A stretch of DNA of 39,786 nt from Gammaproteobacteria bacterium (GTDB lineage Bacteria; Pseudomonadota; Gammaproteobacteria; Pseudomonadales; Pseudohongiellaceae), in contig VYCF01000049.1 in NCBI GenBank assembly GCA_009844085.1, forward strand, positions 1 through 39,786, written 5' to 3'. Position 1 is the first letter of the stretch. Every line of letters starts with the position of its first letter. The position numbers were made by a program, and so were the translations under genes. A model generated the notes under the pieces. The model worked only from the letters and a program-made list of their open reading frames with translations, did no database searches and was not told the origin of the DNA. Below, in pieces: positions 24,832 to 32,670 of this stretch.

Positions 24832-24884
24832 ACCGGAATTCCGGTTGCTTGCCGATTCCCGACGAGCCGCGCCCGAAGCGGGCG
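24832..24884. repeat. Two hairpins downstream of the RTX protease gene
   Basis: A perfect 14-base palindrome ACCGGAATTCCGGT (24832-24845) and a hairpin CGCCCG-AAG-CGGGCG (24870-24884) lie between the RTX gene and the antitoxin promoter. Neither is followed by a T-tract. They may together end or stabilise the RTX transcript. Confidence 0.4.
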
Positions 24885-24915
24885 AATCGCGACAAGACTT
24901 CAAACTTCGGCAACC

Positions 24916-27432
24916 TCAGACCGTCAAGTACTCCATGCCGGTCGAATACAGACCGATGAAGTCGATGTTGGCCAGATTGAAATCGTTTTCGGCCACCAGT
25001 TTGCTCAATTCGAGCGCGGACAGTTCGCCGCTGTCGACTTTGCCGCCCCACTCCGAAATCACGTCGTCCGGGGCTTCCTCGCCGGTCAAAGCGGTGAAGA
25101 AATGGCCCACCAAGCGCGCACCGCTGGGATTGGCGCCGAAGACGGTGTCGATGGCGGTTTGCAGCAAATCGTCGTAGGTCATTCCGTTGTCGAGCAGATT
25201 CAGCCACCGCCCCGCGAGACCGATCCGACTGAGACCGGCCGCGCCGAAGAAGGCGCCGAGCGCCTTGGCGGCGATTCCGGCATTGCCGTCTATGTCGAAG
25301 GCGAGATTGACGTCCGCGAAAACGAGTCGCTCTATGCCTTCAAGCCTGTCGTCGTACCTCCAAAGCACACCGCTTTCGACAACCGCAATGTAATCTTCGT
25401 CGTACTCGATGGTGAAGTTTTCCTTGTCGCCAGCGTAAATCGCGTAGTCCAATCCCTCGCCGCCCGACAAAATGTCCGATCCCGCGCCGCCGTTCAGCCG
25501 GTCATTGCCTGCGCCTCCATCAAGCGAATCGTCTCCAGAACCTCCTGCAAGCTCATCGTGGCCCGTCCAGCCGGATAGTTCGTCGTCGCCGGCGCCGCCA
25601 ATGAGCGAATCATTCCCTTGCTGGCCGAAAATCCTGTCGTTGCCGTCATTGCCCGATATTTCGTTTGCCAGCCGATTGCCCACCAGGAAATCTGCGCTGG
25701 CCGAGCCGATCAGGTTTTCAATCTCGGTGCCGAAATTGACGGTGATCTGCCCCGGGGAAGTAATCCGCTCGGATTTGCCGAACAAATAATTGAATCCCTG
25801 GTATCCCGGTTCCAGGTAAATGGCGACCGCCGAATGCGATGCGGACGCGTCGATCATGTCCTCGCCGCCGCCGTCCCAGATGAAGTTCGGGGCGCCGGTT
25901 TTGTAGACATAAGCGTCGTCTCCGGTGCGCGACTTCCTGCTCGGGCCATACAGGTATTGCAGGGCCGCGATGTCGAGTTCACTGAAGGTAAGTTTCCATT
26001 CTTGGGGAGTTTCGGTGTAGGACATCATCGTCCAGCGGGCATGGTCTTCGGCGCCTTGGAGATAAGGTGGGTCTGCAATGTCTCCGTCCACGTCAGCTTC
26101 GTCGAATGGATGCTTTAGGCCGAGCGCGTGACCGAGTTCATGAACGAAAGCATTCGCTCCCGGACTGCCAGGGCCAAGCGTGGAATTGAATGAGGAATCA
26201 TTGAGAAGGATGTCGGAATCTTGGCTATCGGCACCCGGAAACCATGCATAGCCACCCGTGGTTTCTTGCAGATTCATGGCTATTGCGAACGTGTTTGGCT
26301 GATCGGGGTTACCGGTTTCCCTGACTTTCACATCGATAATTTCTTCAAGATACTTCAACACGGTCACGGCGTTGTGTTGCTGTGCCGACGTCAACTGCCT
26401 GTAGCCGGCGAGATCTTTTTCCCGGTCGACGTATGCAGGCGGAACAGCAGGGAAAACATAACGGAAAGTTTTTTCCTCACCGAGCAATGTCCGAAAGTAG
26501 GAGCCGTTGGAACTATCCGGTAATAATGCGTCGATCCAGTACGGCAATGGCGCGGCGTTGTCGACGTATTGAACGTTCTCGATGTGGGAGGGAATTTTGG
26601 CGAACGAAACCGAGACTATGGCTGTGTCGTTGCCGGAAGAATCCCAGATATGATCGTTCAAACTCCGTATGTGGTATGTGTCGTCGCCATCCCCCCCATA
26701 CAGTTCATTATTGCCTGAACCCCCGAAAAGCACATCGTCGCCATCGCCGCCGTATGCCAAGTCGGATCCGTCACCCGGTTTTATTTCGTCATTACCGTCA
26801 GCACCGCGTAAAGTGTCGTCACCTGCTCCACCGTCAATGAAATCGTTCCCGGCCCTGCCGTTAATGCGGTCGTCCCCGGCGCCGCCGTAGAGACGGTCGT
26901 TACCATTTTTTCCGCCCAGCAAGTCATCGCCGCCATCGCCATATGCGGTCAATGAGCCGGAATTGATCCAGAAGCGAAGCTCTCCTTCGTCGTTGTAAAA
27001 GGCGTTTATCCAGTCGTCGCCGGCGCCGCCGTATGCCAAATCGCCCCCGTCTCCCGGATTTATAAGGTCGTCTCCTCGTTTCCCATGGATTGCGTCGTCT
27101 CCATCGGCTCCTGACAGATCGTCGTCTCCGTCGCCGCCGTCCAAAAGATCGTCGCCGGCCCAAGCATAGATCCTGTCGTTCCCGACTCCTCCGTACAACC
27201 TGTCGTTTCCTTCCTTGCCGCCGATCAGGTCGTTGCCGGGGCCGCCGAGAGCAATCAACCTCCCGGAGTAAACGTAATAACGGTCATCTCCCTCGTCGTT
27301 GTAGATGGCGTTGATCCAGTCGTCGCCTTCATTGCCGTAAACGGTGTCGTCGCCGTCTCCCGACCGGATCTCGTCGTTTTCCGCCGTGCCGTTCAGCGTT
27401 TCGGAATTGTCGCTGCCTCTGATTTCAGCCAT
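24916..27432 (-). CDS. RTX metalloprotease, serralysin-like (M10) with DUF4214-like C-terminus
   Basis: The 838-residue product starts MAEIRGSDNSETLNG at the ATG at 27432; the longer frame begins with TTG and lacks support. N-terminal RTX repeats (about 5-255, GGxGxD type, calcium-binding) come first. They are followed by a zinc metalloprotease domain (about 280-500) with HELGHALGLKH (431-441) and the Met-turn MMSYTE (469-474). A second RTX block (about 575-665) leads to a DUF4214-like helical tail (about 720-830). There is no signal peptide, as expected for type I secretion, but no HlyB/HlyD/TolC-type genes are nearby. Serralysins usually have the protease first and one RTX block after it, so RTX on both sides is unusual. 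Secreted proteolysis or adhesion are the likely roles. Confidence 0.9.
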   Translation of the reverse strand: MAEIRGSDNSETLNGTAENDEIRSGDGDDTVYGNEGDDWINAIYNDEGDDRYYVYSGRLIALGGPGNDLIGGKEGNDRLYGGVGNDRIYAWAGDDLLDGGDGDDDLSGADGDDAIHGKRGDDLINPGDGGDLAYGGAGDDWINAFYNDEGELRFWINSGSLTAYGDGGDDLLGGKNGNDRLYGGAGDDRINGRAGNDFIDGGAGDDTLRGADGNDEIKPGDGSDLAYGGDGDDVLFGGSGNNELYGGDGDDTYHIRSLNDHIWDSSGNDTAIVSVSFAKIPSHIENVQYVDNAAPLPYWIDALLPDSSNGSYFRTLLGEEKTFRYVFPAVPPAYVDREKDLAGYRQLTSAQQHNAVTVLKYLEEIIDVKVRETGNPDQPNTFAIAMNLQETTGGYAWFPGADSQDSDILLNDSSFNSTLGPGSPGANAFVHELGHALGLKHPFDEADVDGDIADPPYLQGAEDHARWTMMSYTETPQEWKLTFSELDIAALQYLYGPSRKSRTGDDAYVYKTGAPNFIWDGGGEDMIDASASHSAVAIYLEPGYQGFNYLFGKSERITSPGQITVNFGTEIENLIGSASADFLVGNRLANEISGNDGNDRIFGQQGNDSLIGGAGDDELSGWTGHDELAGGSGDDSLDGGAGNDRLNGGAGSDILSGGEGLDYAIYAGDKENFTIEYDEDYIAVVESGVLWRYDDRLEGIERLVFADVNLAFDIDGNAGIAAKALGAFFGAAGLSRIGLAGRWLNLLDNGMTYDDLLQTAIDTVFGANPSGARLVGHFFTALTGEEAPDDVISEWGGKVDSGELSALELSKLVAENDFNLANIDFIGLYSTGMEYLTV
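26740..27324 (-). repeat. Tandem duplication inside the RTX gene
   Basis: Two adjacent copies, 27324-27019 (102 codons) and 27018-26740 (93 codons), both start GDDWINA(I/F)YNDEG within the reading frame. They run through SG-L-A-G, GGK-GNDRLYGG, AGDDLLDGG/AGNDFIDGG, SGADGDDAI/RGADGNDEI and GG-DLAYGG. The second copy lacks nine residues. The WINA-YNDEG segment is not an RTX nonapeptide, so a larger module was copied. Confidence 0.85.
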
Positions 27433-27551
27433 CTCGTTCGTTCGCCTGAATTTGCCGACGGCGGGAGTATACAAGAGGGGCGCACAGTGCGGCGCTTCTT
27501 TCCTTTCGGCATCCAGACGGTCAAGCGGATCAGGCGGCAGACGCGGGCCGT

Positions 27552-28070
27552 TTATCGGTCAGGCTTCCGCCTGAATGCAAGCCGATTCTCGTCATCGATC
27601 AACATGACTCTCTCCGGAAGACTGGCGCCCCATTTCCATAGCACCAGGTTCAGATCGACTGGACCGGCGGCGGCCGCGAAGCTTCGGACCCGCATTCCGG
27701 CAAATCCCGCTGCCAGTAATCGGTCGGCCATCGTTTGAGAAGCGGGAATCAGTCCGGAGTACATCTCCAATTCCCAATTCGGGCAGGCCAAATCCCGTTC
27801 CGCAATGCCCATTTCATTGCGCTTCCGCTCGTCGGCGCAATCAAAAACGGGGGCAACGTCAACTTCGTATGCGCAAAGCACAATCGGCTGCAACGGTCGT
27901 TTCGGCGGTTTGACTTCCTTGATGGCCGCGAATGGACTGAGAGATAGATACAGGGCATTCACACCCCTGCGGTTGAAACGTCCACCATGCCTGCCGGCGC
28001 CTTCGCCCGACAAGGGATCCCAAGCCCATTGCGGGTCGTGCGCTCGATAAGCCAGTCCCTGGAAGCGCAT
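27552..28070 (-). CDS. RES-domain toxin
   Basis: The 172-residue protein has the RES fold markers: an N-terminal YRAHDPQW, then GRHGGRFNRRGVNALYLS, which holds the conserved Arg and Ser region, and SLPERVMLID near the end. Characterised RES toxins (MbcT, ParT relatives) destroy NAD+ or ADP-ribosylate a metabolic enzyme. The gene lies 15 bases after the Xre-type antitoxin, the standard order of this module. The internal segment YEVDVAPVFDC fits the family. Confidence 0.92.
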   Translation of the reverse strand: MRFQGLAYRAHDPQWAWDPLSGEGAGRHGGRFNRRGVNALYLSLSPFAAIKEVKPPKRPLQPIVLCAYEVDVAPVFDCADERKRNEMGIAERDLACPNWELEMYSGLIPASQTMADRLLAAGFAGMRVRSFAAAAGPVDLNLVLWKWGASLPERVMLIDDENRLAFRRKPDR

Positions 28071-28085
28071 GGGAAAGCCTCGCCT

Positions 28086-28436
28086 TCAGGCGTAGCCGCC
28101 GGCCATTACTCGATCAAGGTGGTCGTGAACATAGCGCGCCTTCCCATCTCGAACCAATTGATCCGCGGTCATGCCGCCGAAACCCGACAATTGTTCCGAC
28201 CGGAACCACGCGTACGCCACAAGCGGCGAGCCTGTCGCTTCTTCCACCCGATGCAGTATCTCCAGCATCTGGCGCAAGCGCGTCTGGGTTTTTTTCGCTT
28301 CCAGCCTCGATTTACGCGAAAACGCATCTTTCGTCAGCCCGAGCGTGTCGGCAATTTCGGACTTGGTAGTCCGAAGCGCGTCCGCGATGAGCGCTGGCGA
28401 AAAAATATCGTCTTGAACGAAATCTTGAAATTGCAT
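28086..28436 (-). CDS. Antitoxin, Xre/MbcA/ParS type
   Basis: The 116-residue protein starts MQFQDFVQDDIFSPALIADA at the ATG at 28436; a longer frame from 28520 runs through AT-rich promoter sequence. A helix-turn-helix (SEIADTLGLTKDAFSRKSRL, about 28-47) is followed by the C-terminal MbcA/ParS toxin-binding domain (LRQMLEILHRVEEATGSPLV, then AWFRSEQLSGFGGMTADQLV and ARYVHDHLDRVMAGGYA). This domain pair is specific for antitoxins of RES toxins. Confidence 0.93.
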   Translation of the reverse strand: MQFQDFVQDDIFSPALIADALRTTKSEIADTLGLTKDAFSRKSRLEAKKTQTRLRQMLEILHRVEEATGSPLVAYAWFRSEQLSGFGGMTADQLVRDGKARYVHDHLDRVMAGGYA

Positions 28437-28500
28437 CGCTCTTGCCCAAAAATTTTCACAAATAATAGCGTAATATTTTTTGTGTAGCCAGCCAAAATTT
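28437..28500 (-). promoter_or_regulatory. AT-rich promoter region of the Xre-RES module
   Basis: This stretch is far richer in A and T than its surroundings. On the minus strand TTGGCT (28495-28490) and TACGCT (28472-28467) are 17 bases apart. TATTAT (28467-28462) is another -10 candidate. An imperfect dyad covers 28461-28477 (AATAATAGCGTAATATT). Autoregulation by the Xre protein is expected here. Confidence 0.35.
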
Positions 28501-28604
28501 GATTTTCCCCCGTGAAGCAATGGACTCTGCGTTCACAGCTTGAACGCCATTGATGCCTGGGTTACTTTTGGCCGGCTTTTCTGACTTTCTGCGAGGCTAT
28601 CTCC

Positions 28605-29834
28605 ATGAATCCGATTCGATCCGGGCGCGGGCTGATCGCCGCTGCCGCCCTTGTGCTGTTCCTGCCAGCATCCCTGGCGCTGGCGGACTCTTCCATCAGA
28701 CGAATTCATTCGACCAATTTCGGCATCGACCAGGGAGAGATCGAAAGTATCAAGGCGCAGATGCAAGCCGCGGTTGACGGCGATTTTCTGAACGGGGCGC
28801 TGCTGCTCGTCGGCAACGGCGAGGGAGTCGGCGTGCTCGAATCGGTCGGCCTGCTTTCGCCGGAGAACCCGAAGCCAGTGAACAAGGATTCGATTTTCCG
28901 CATCTTTTCAATGACCAAGCCCATCGTCAGCGTCGCGATCATGACCATGGTCGAGGACGGGCTTATGGCCCTTGATGATCCGGTGGAGAAGTTCATCCCG
29001 GAATTCGCCAATGGCCAGATCATCGATCGCGAAACCGGCGAATTGCGCCCGGTTGAAAGCGCCATGACGGTCGAGAATCTGCTGACCCACGAATCAGGGC
29101 TGATCCAGGCTTTCTTTTCCCCCGATAGCGAACTCGGCCAGATGTACGGCCGGGAACTGCGCGGCGACTTTGACAATCGGGAATTCGCCGCCCGTATCGG
29201 CGGCTTGCCGCTGTACTTCGAACCTGGAACCGCATGGCATTACGGACATTCCACCGATGTCCTCGGCGCCCTGCTCGAAGTCGTGGACGGCAATACTCTG
29301 GATGTGGTTCTCAACGAACGCATCTTCGATCCGCTCGGCATGGACGAAACGACTTTCGTTGTGCCGCTGCGTGATGCCAACCGGGTCGCCGAACCGATTC
29401 ACGGCGCCATGTCCGACAACACTGCTCCTAGGCGCATGCTCTCGGGCGGCGGCGGACTCAATTCCACCACCGAGGACTATGTGCGCTTCGCCGAAATGCT
29501 GCTGAACGGCGGCGAATACCGCGGCGCGCGCATCATCGAGGAAGCCACGCTGGCGCGGATGCTGGAGCCGAAAATCGGCGGCGAGGTCTCAAGAGAATTC
29601 TTCTTCTACGGCGATGTCGGCGACTGGGGGCTCGGCTTTCACTTGCAGCCAACTTCCGACTATCAGGACGGTCCGTACAACTTCGGCTGGCGCGGCATCG
29701 GCGGCACAATCTTCATCGTGGATCAGGAAAACGATTTCTACATGGTCTACATGGAACAGAAACGCGGCGGCCCGCAGTCGCCGTTCAATGCCAACATCGC
29801 CCAGCGCGTGGTCTACGAGGCGATGAGTAACTGA
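28605..29834 (+). CDS. Exported serine hydrolase, beta-lactamase/EstB family
   Basis: The 409-residue protein has a signal peptide (1-27, ending SLALA). Its catalytic S-x-x-K is SMTK (Ser102-Lys105), and a Tyr motif lies in WHYGHSTDVLG. The C-terminal GWRGIGGTIFIVD corresponds to the third active-site element. The mid-region LTHESGLIQAF and RMLSGGGGLNSTTEDYVRFA are typical of the EstB-like esterase branch of PF00144. GAGG lies upstream of the ATG. It is unrelated in detail to the other serine hydrolase at 1690-2721. Substrate unknown; it stands alone between the toxin-antitoxin cluster and pspF, and converges with pspF. Confidence 0.9.
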   Translation: MNPIRSGRGLIAAAALVLFLPASLALADSSIRRIHSTNFGIDQGEIESIKAQMQAAVDGDFLNGALLLVGNGEGVGVLESVGLLSPENPKPVNKDSIFRIFSMTKPIVSVAIMTMVEDGLMALDDPVEKFIPEFANGQIIDRETGELRPVESAMTVENLLTHESGLIQAFFSPDSELGQMYGRELRGDFDNREFAARIGGLPLYFEPGTAWHYGHSTDVLGALLEVVDGNTLDVVLNERIFDPLGMDETTFVVPLRDANRVAEPIHGAMSDNTAPRRMLSGGGGLNSTTEDYVRFAEMLLNGGEYRGARIIEEATLARMLEPKIGGEVSREFFFYGDVGDWGLGFHLQPTSDYQDGPYNFGWRGIGGTIFIVDQENDFYMVYMEQKRGGPQSPFNANIAQRVVYEAMSN

Positions 29835-29868
29835 CCGGGCGCATGAACAAGGCTGCTCCGATCGGGCC

Positions 29869-30897
29869 TCATGACGAGGTCAGATCGTATTTGCGCATGT
29901 AGCCGCGTAGCTGGTCGTAGCTGAGTTTGAGGAACTCGGCGGTCTTGCGCTGGTTGAACTGGTTCTGTTGCAGGGCCCGGCGCAGGAGTTGCCGTTCATA
30001 GTCCTGCATGTGGCTGCGGAAGTCGATTTGTTCAAGTTGCGCCAGGTCGGGAGCATCCGGTTGAATTGCGTCCGGCGCTTTGCCGTTCCCTCCACCATCG
30101 GGCGCGGCCGAGACCGGCCGCCAGGGTGACGCGAAGGGGTCGAATACGAGTTCCTTTACCGGTTTGTCGCCATGCTGGTAGACCGCGCGCTCGACCACGT
30201 TCTTCAACTCGCGCACGTTGCCCGGCCAGGGCCAGGCGAGCATCGCGGCCTGCACCTTGCGGCCGAATCCGGCGAAATATTCGCCGCCCATCTCCTTCAC
30301 CATGCCGACGGCAAAATGCTGGGCCAGGATGGGAATGTCCTCGGCCCGCTCGCGCAGCGGCGGCAAGGTGATGACGTCGAAGGCAAGCCGGTCGAGCAGG
30401 TCGTCCCGGAACTTGCCTCGTCTGGCCAGAGCGGGCAAATCCTCGTTGGTGGCGGCGATCAGCCGCACATCGACGCTGAGCGTTTCGGCGCCGCCGAGGC
30501 GTTCGAATTCGCCGTATTCGATCACGCGCAGAATCTTCTCCTGCACGGCCATGCTGGTATTGGCCAACTCGTCGAGAAACAGGGTGCCTTCGTCGGCGCG
30601 TTCGAACAGGCCGCGGCGCATCTTCACGGCGCCGGTAAATGCGCCCGCTTCGTGACCGAACAACTGGGCTTCGAGCAACGATTCGCTCAGCGCGGCGCAA
30701 TTGAGCTTGAGAAAGTCCCGCTCCCAGCGGCTGGAAAGATGGTGCAGGCGGGTGGCGACGAGTTCCTTGCCGGTTCCCCGTTCGCCGACGATCAGCACCG
30801 GCTTGCTCAGCGGCGCCACCAGCGAGACGTGTTCCTGCATTTCGAGGAAACTCGACGCCTCGCCGATCATGCGCAGGGGCGATTCGCGATCCATCAT
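29869..30897 (-). CDS. pspF: PspF, sigma-54 activator of the phage-shock genes
   Basis: PspF is an AAA+ enhancer-binding protein that lets sigma-54 RNA polymerase open the psp promoter; PspA binds and inhibits it. The 342 residues have no N-terminal sensor domain, as in E. coli PspF. Visible are Walker A GERGTGKE (38-45), the sigma-54-contacting loop GAFTGA (85-90), Walker B GTLFLDE (104-110) and RRGKFRDDLLDRLAF. The C-terminal Fis-type helix-turn-helix is AEFLKLSYDQLRGYMRKYDL. The start is one of two adjacent ATGs (30897 or 30894). It is divergent from pspA. Confidence 0.95.
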   Translation of the reverse strand: MMDRESPLRMIGEASSFLEMQEHVSLVAPLSKPVLIVGERGTGKELVATRLHHLSSRWERDFLKLNCAALSESLLEAQLFGHEAGAFTGAVKMRRGLFERADEGTLFLDELANTSMAVQEKILRVIEYGEFERLGGAETLSVDVRLIAATNEDLPALARRGKFRDDLLDRLAFDVITLPPLRERAEDIPILAQHFAVGMVKEMGGEYFAGFGRKVQAAMLAWPWPGNVRELKNVVERAVYQHGDKPVKELVFDPFASPWRPVSAAPDGGGNGKAPDAIQPDAPDLAQLEQIDFRSHMQDYERQLLRRALQQNQFNQRKTAEFLKLSYDQLRGYMRKYDLTSS

Positions 30898-31039
30898 TTT
30901 CAATACCCGAATCGGGTGGGATTTTCTGCTGGCGCAAACTACCACATGTTGGGAATTTTAGCCATTTTCGTTGCCCAAAAATAATTTCTCCGAAATATTT
31001 TTCCCCGATTTTCATAGGCTTACTGAAATTTTGCAAGAT

Positions 31040-31055
31040 TGGCACGCATTCTGCT
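31040..31055 (+). promoter_or_regulatory. Sigma-54 (-24/-12) promoter of pspA
   Basis: TGGCACGCATTCTGCT has the invariant GG (31041-31042) and GC (31053-31054) separated by ten bases, matching the sigma-54 consensus TGGCACG-N4-TTGCA. It lies 43 bases before the pspA ATG. With the divergent pspF this is the expected control of the operon. The AT-rich 60 bases upstream probably hold PspF and IHF sites, not resolved here. Confidence 0.9.
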
Positions 31056-31097
31056 GGGTATTGGCCAGTACGGCGAATTTTTTGAGAGGAAGTAGCA

Positions 31098-31757
31098 ATG
31101 AGCATTTTTTCGAGACTGTCCGACATCATCAATTCCAATATCAGCGCCTTGCTCGACAAGGCGGAGAATCCGGAAAAGATGATTCGCATGGTAATCCAGG
31201 AAATGGAAGACACCCTGGTGGAAGTGCGCTCCAGCACGGCCCGGGTGATGGCGGAGAAGAAAACCCTGACCCGCCGGCTCGACCAGTTGCGCGCCCAGGC
31301 CGAGGACTGGGAGTACAAGGCCGAACTGGCCCTGTCAAAGGACCGCGAGGATCTCGCGCGGGCGGCGTTGCTGGAGAAAGCCACGATTCAGACCCGGGTT
31401 GAGACCACCGAAGCCGACCTGTTCAAGCTCGACGAGACGCTGGACAAGCTCGACGGCGAGATCAACCTGTTGCAGGAAAAGCTGAACGACGCCAGGGCGC
31501 GGCAGAAAACCATCGTCATGCGCACCCGGGCGACCAGCACCCGGCGCGATGTGCGCAAGCAGCTCAGCAACCAGGCGATTGACAACGCCATGGACAAATT
31601 CGAGTATTACGAGCGCAAGATCGACCAGATGGAAGGCCAGATCGACAGCGACAGCGTGGAGCAGAAGGGCTTGCAGGCCGAATTCGATGAACTGGCGCGT
31701 GAAGAGAACATCGACCAGGAACTGCAGGAATTGAAAGATCGCGTAAAAAGCAAATAG
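31098..31757 (+). CDS. pspA: Phage shock protein PspA (PspA/IM30 family)
   Basis: PspA is a membrane-binding ESCRT-III-like protein that protects leaky inner membranes and restrains PspF. The 219 residues start MSIFSRLSDIINSNISALLD, the amphipathic membrane-binding helix. They continue with the conserved AENPEKMIRMVIQEMEDTLV and long coiled-coil helices (about 25-185) rich in Arg/Glu/Leu. The length matches E. coli PspA (222). AGAGGAAG precedes the ATG. It is the first gene of pspA-pspB-pspC. Confidence 0.97.
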   Translation: MSIFSRLSDIINSNISALLDKAENPEKMIRMVIQEMEDTLVEVRSSTARVMAEKKTLTRRLDQLRAQAEDWEYKAELALSKDREDLARAALLEKATIQTRVETTEADLFKLDETLDKLDGEINLLQEKLNDARARQKTIVMRTRATSTRRDVRKQLSNQAIDNAMDKFEYYERKIDQMEGQIDSDSVEQKGLQAEFDELAREENIDQELQELKDRVKSK

Positions 31758-31766
31758 GCCACGGAT

Positions 31767-32018
31767 ATGAATGCCTTCACTTTCGTCATCGCGCTGGTGG
31801 GGATGGTCTTCGGATTCATCACCTACTGGATCAAGCTTGGAATCACGAAGGACGGCGGCAAGAGCCGGCGCCGGCGCCATGAGCGGGACGGAGACAATCA
31901 CGACCTCGAGCGGCTGTCGGCCATGGCCGATTCGTTGACCGAGCGCATAGACGTACTCGAATCGATACTCGACGCCGAAGTCCCCAACTGGAGGGAGCAT
32001 CATGAGCAGGCCGGGTAG
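31767..32018 (+). CDS. pspB: Phage shock protein PspB
   Basis: PspB is a small inner-membrane protein that with PspC signals stress and frees PspF from PspA. The 83 residues have one N-terminal transmembrane segment (AFTFVIALVGMVFGFITYWI, residues 3-22), a basic linker and an acidic coiled-coil tail (LERLSAMADSLTERIDVLES). It starts nine bases after pspA and overlaps pspC by 17 bases. At 83 residues it is slightly longer than E. coli PspB (74). Confidence 0.9.
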   Translation: MNAFTFVIALVGMVFGFITYWIKLGITKDGGKSRRRRHERDGDNHDLERLSAMADSLTERIDVLESILDAEVPNWREHHEQAG

Positions 32019-32670
32019 TTTGCGCCTGAAGAAAAGCAACGCCGTCTGGCTCGGGGTCTGCAGCGGCATCGCGGAATGGCTGGACGTTCCCGCGGCGCTG
32101 GTGCGAACGGTCTTCGTGATCGCCGTCCTGTTCTGGCCGACTCTTTTCTTCGGTTATTTCGTGATGTGGTTCTGCATGGACCGCGATGTTTTTCGCGACC
32201 GGACCTGGGACAACCTCGATCCTGCCGGAACATCGGAGCATTTCCGCAATCTGAACTATCGCAAGCCGATCTACCGCAATACCCGCGACAAGAAAATCGC
32301 GGGCGTCTGCGCGGGAATCGCCGACTATCTCGAAGTCAGTCCATTCTGGATCCGACTGCTGACCTTTCTTTCATTGTTCGTACTGGGCCCCTTTACGATC
32401 TTCGGGTACATCCTCTGTATCTTCCTGCTCGATCCCGACCCCTTTCTCGAAGAAGAGCGGCTGGAGCGCAGACGGCAGCGCCGGGCCCGAACCGCGCATG
32501 GCGAACCGCCGCCCTCGTCCAGTGAACCGCCACACAAATCCGGACGCAAAAGCGGCAAGACCGGAGACTGCGCAGCCACTTTTCGCGACCTGGAAAAACG
32601 CCTGCGCGAAATCGAGTCCTACATGACGTCCAAAAGCTTCCGCCTGCATTGCGAAATAAAGCGCGCATGA
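32002..32670 (+). CDS. pspC: PspC-family protein with two PspC domains
   Basis: The 222-residue protein contains two copies of the PspC domain: about 8-65 (NAVWLGVCSGIAEWLDVPAA) and about 93-150 (KKIAGVCAGIADYLEVSPFW). Each is followed by hydrophobic membrane segments. A basic, disordered stretch (about 150-190, ERRRQRRARTAHG) and a short helix end the chain. E. coli PspC (119 residues) has one such domain. In this operon it should act as the membrane sensor with PspB. The stop codon overlaps the Nudix start (ATGA). Confidence 0.93.
   Translation: MSRPGSLRLKKSNAVWLGVCSGIAEWLDVPAALVRTVFVIAVLFWPTLFFGYFVMWFCMDRDVFRDRTWDNLDPAGTSEHFRNLNYRKPIYRNTRDKKIAGVCAGIADYLEVSPFWIRLLTFLSLFVLGPFTIFGYILCIFLLDPDPFLEEERLERRRQRRARTAHGEPPPSSSEPPHKSGRKSGKTGDCAATFRDLEKRLREIESYMTSKSFRLHCEIKRA

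Noticed and set aside
26669..27360. Short direct repeats suggestive of a CRISPR array
   Set aside because: The repeats are codon-level copies of calcium-binding GGxGxD units in an intact RTX gene; there are no uniform spacers.
30032..31384. A 450-residue minus-strand frame spanning parts of pspF and pspA
   Set aside because: It runs through the sigma-54 promoter and is the shadow of two well-supported genes; the composition is Arg/Ala-rich noise.
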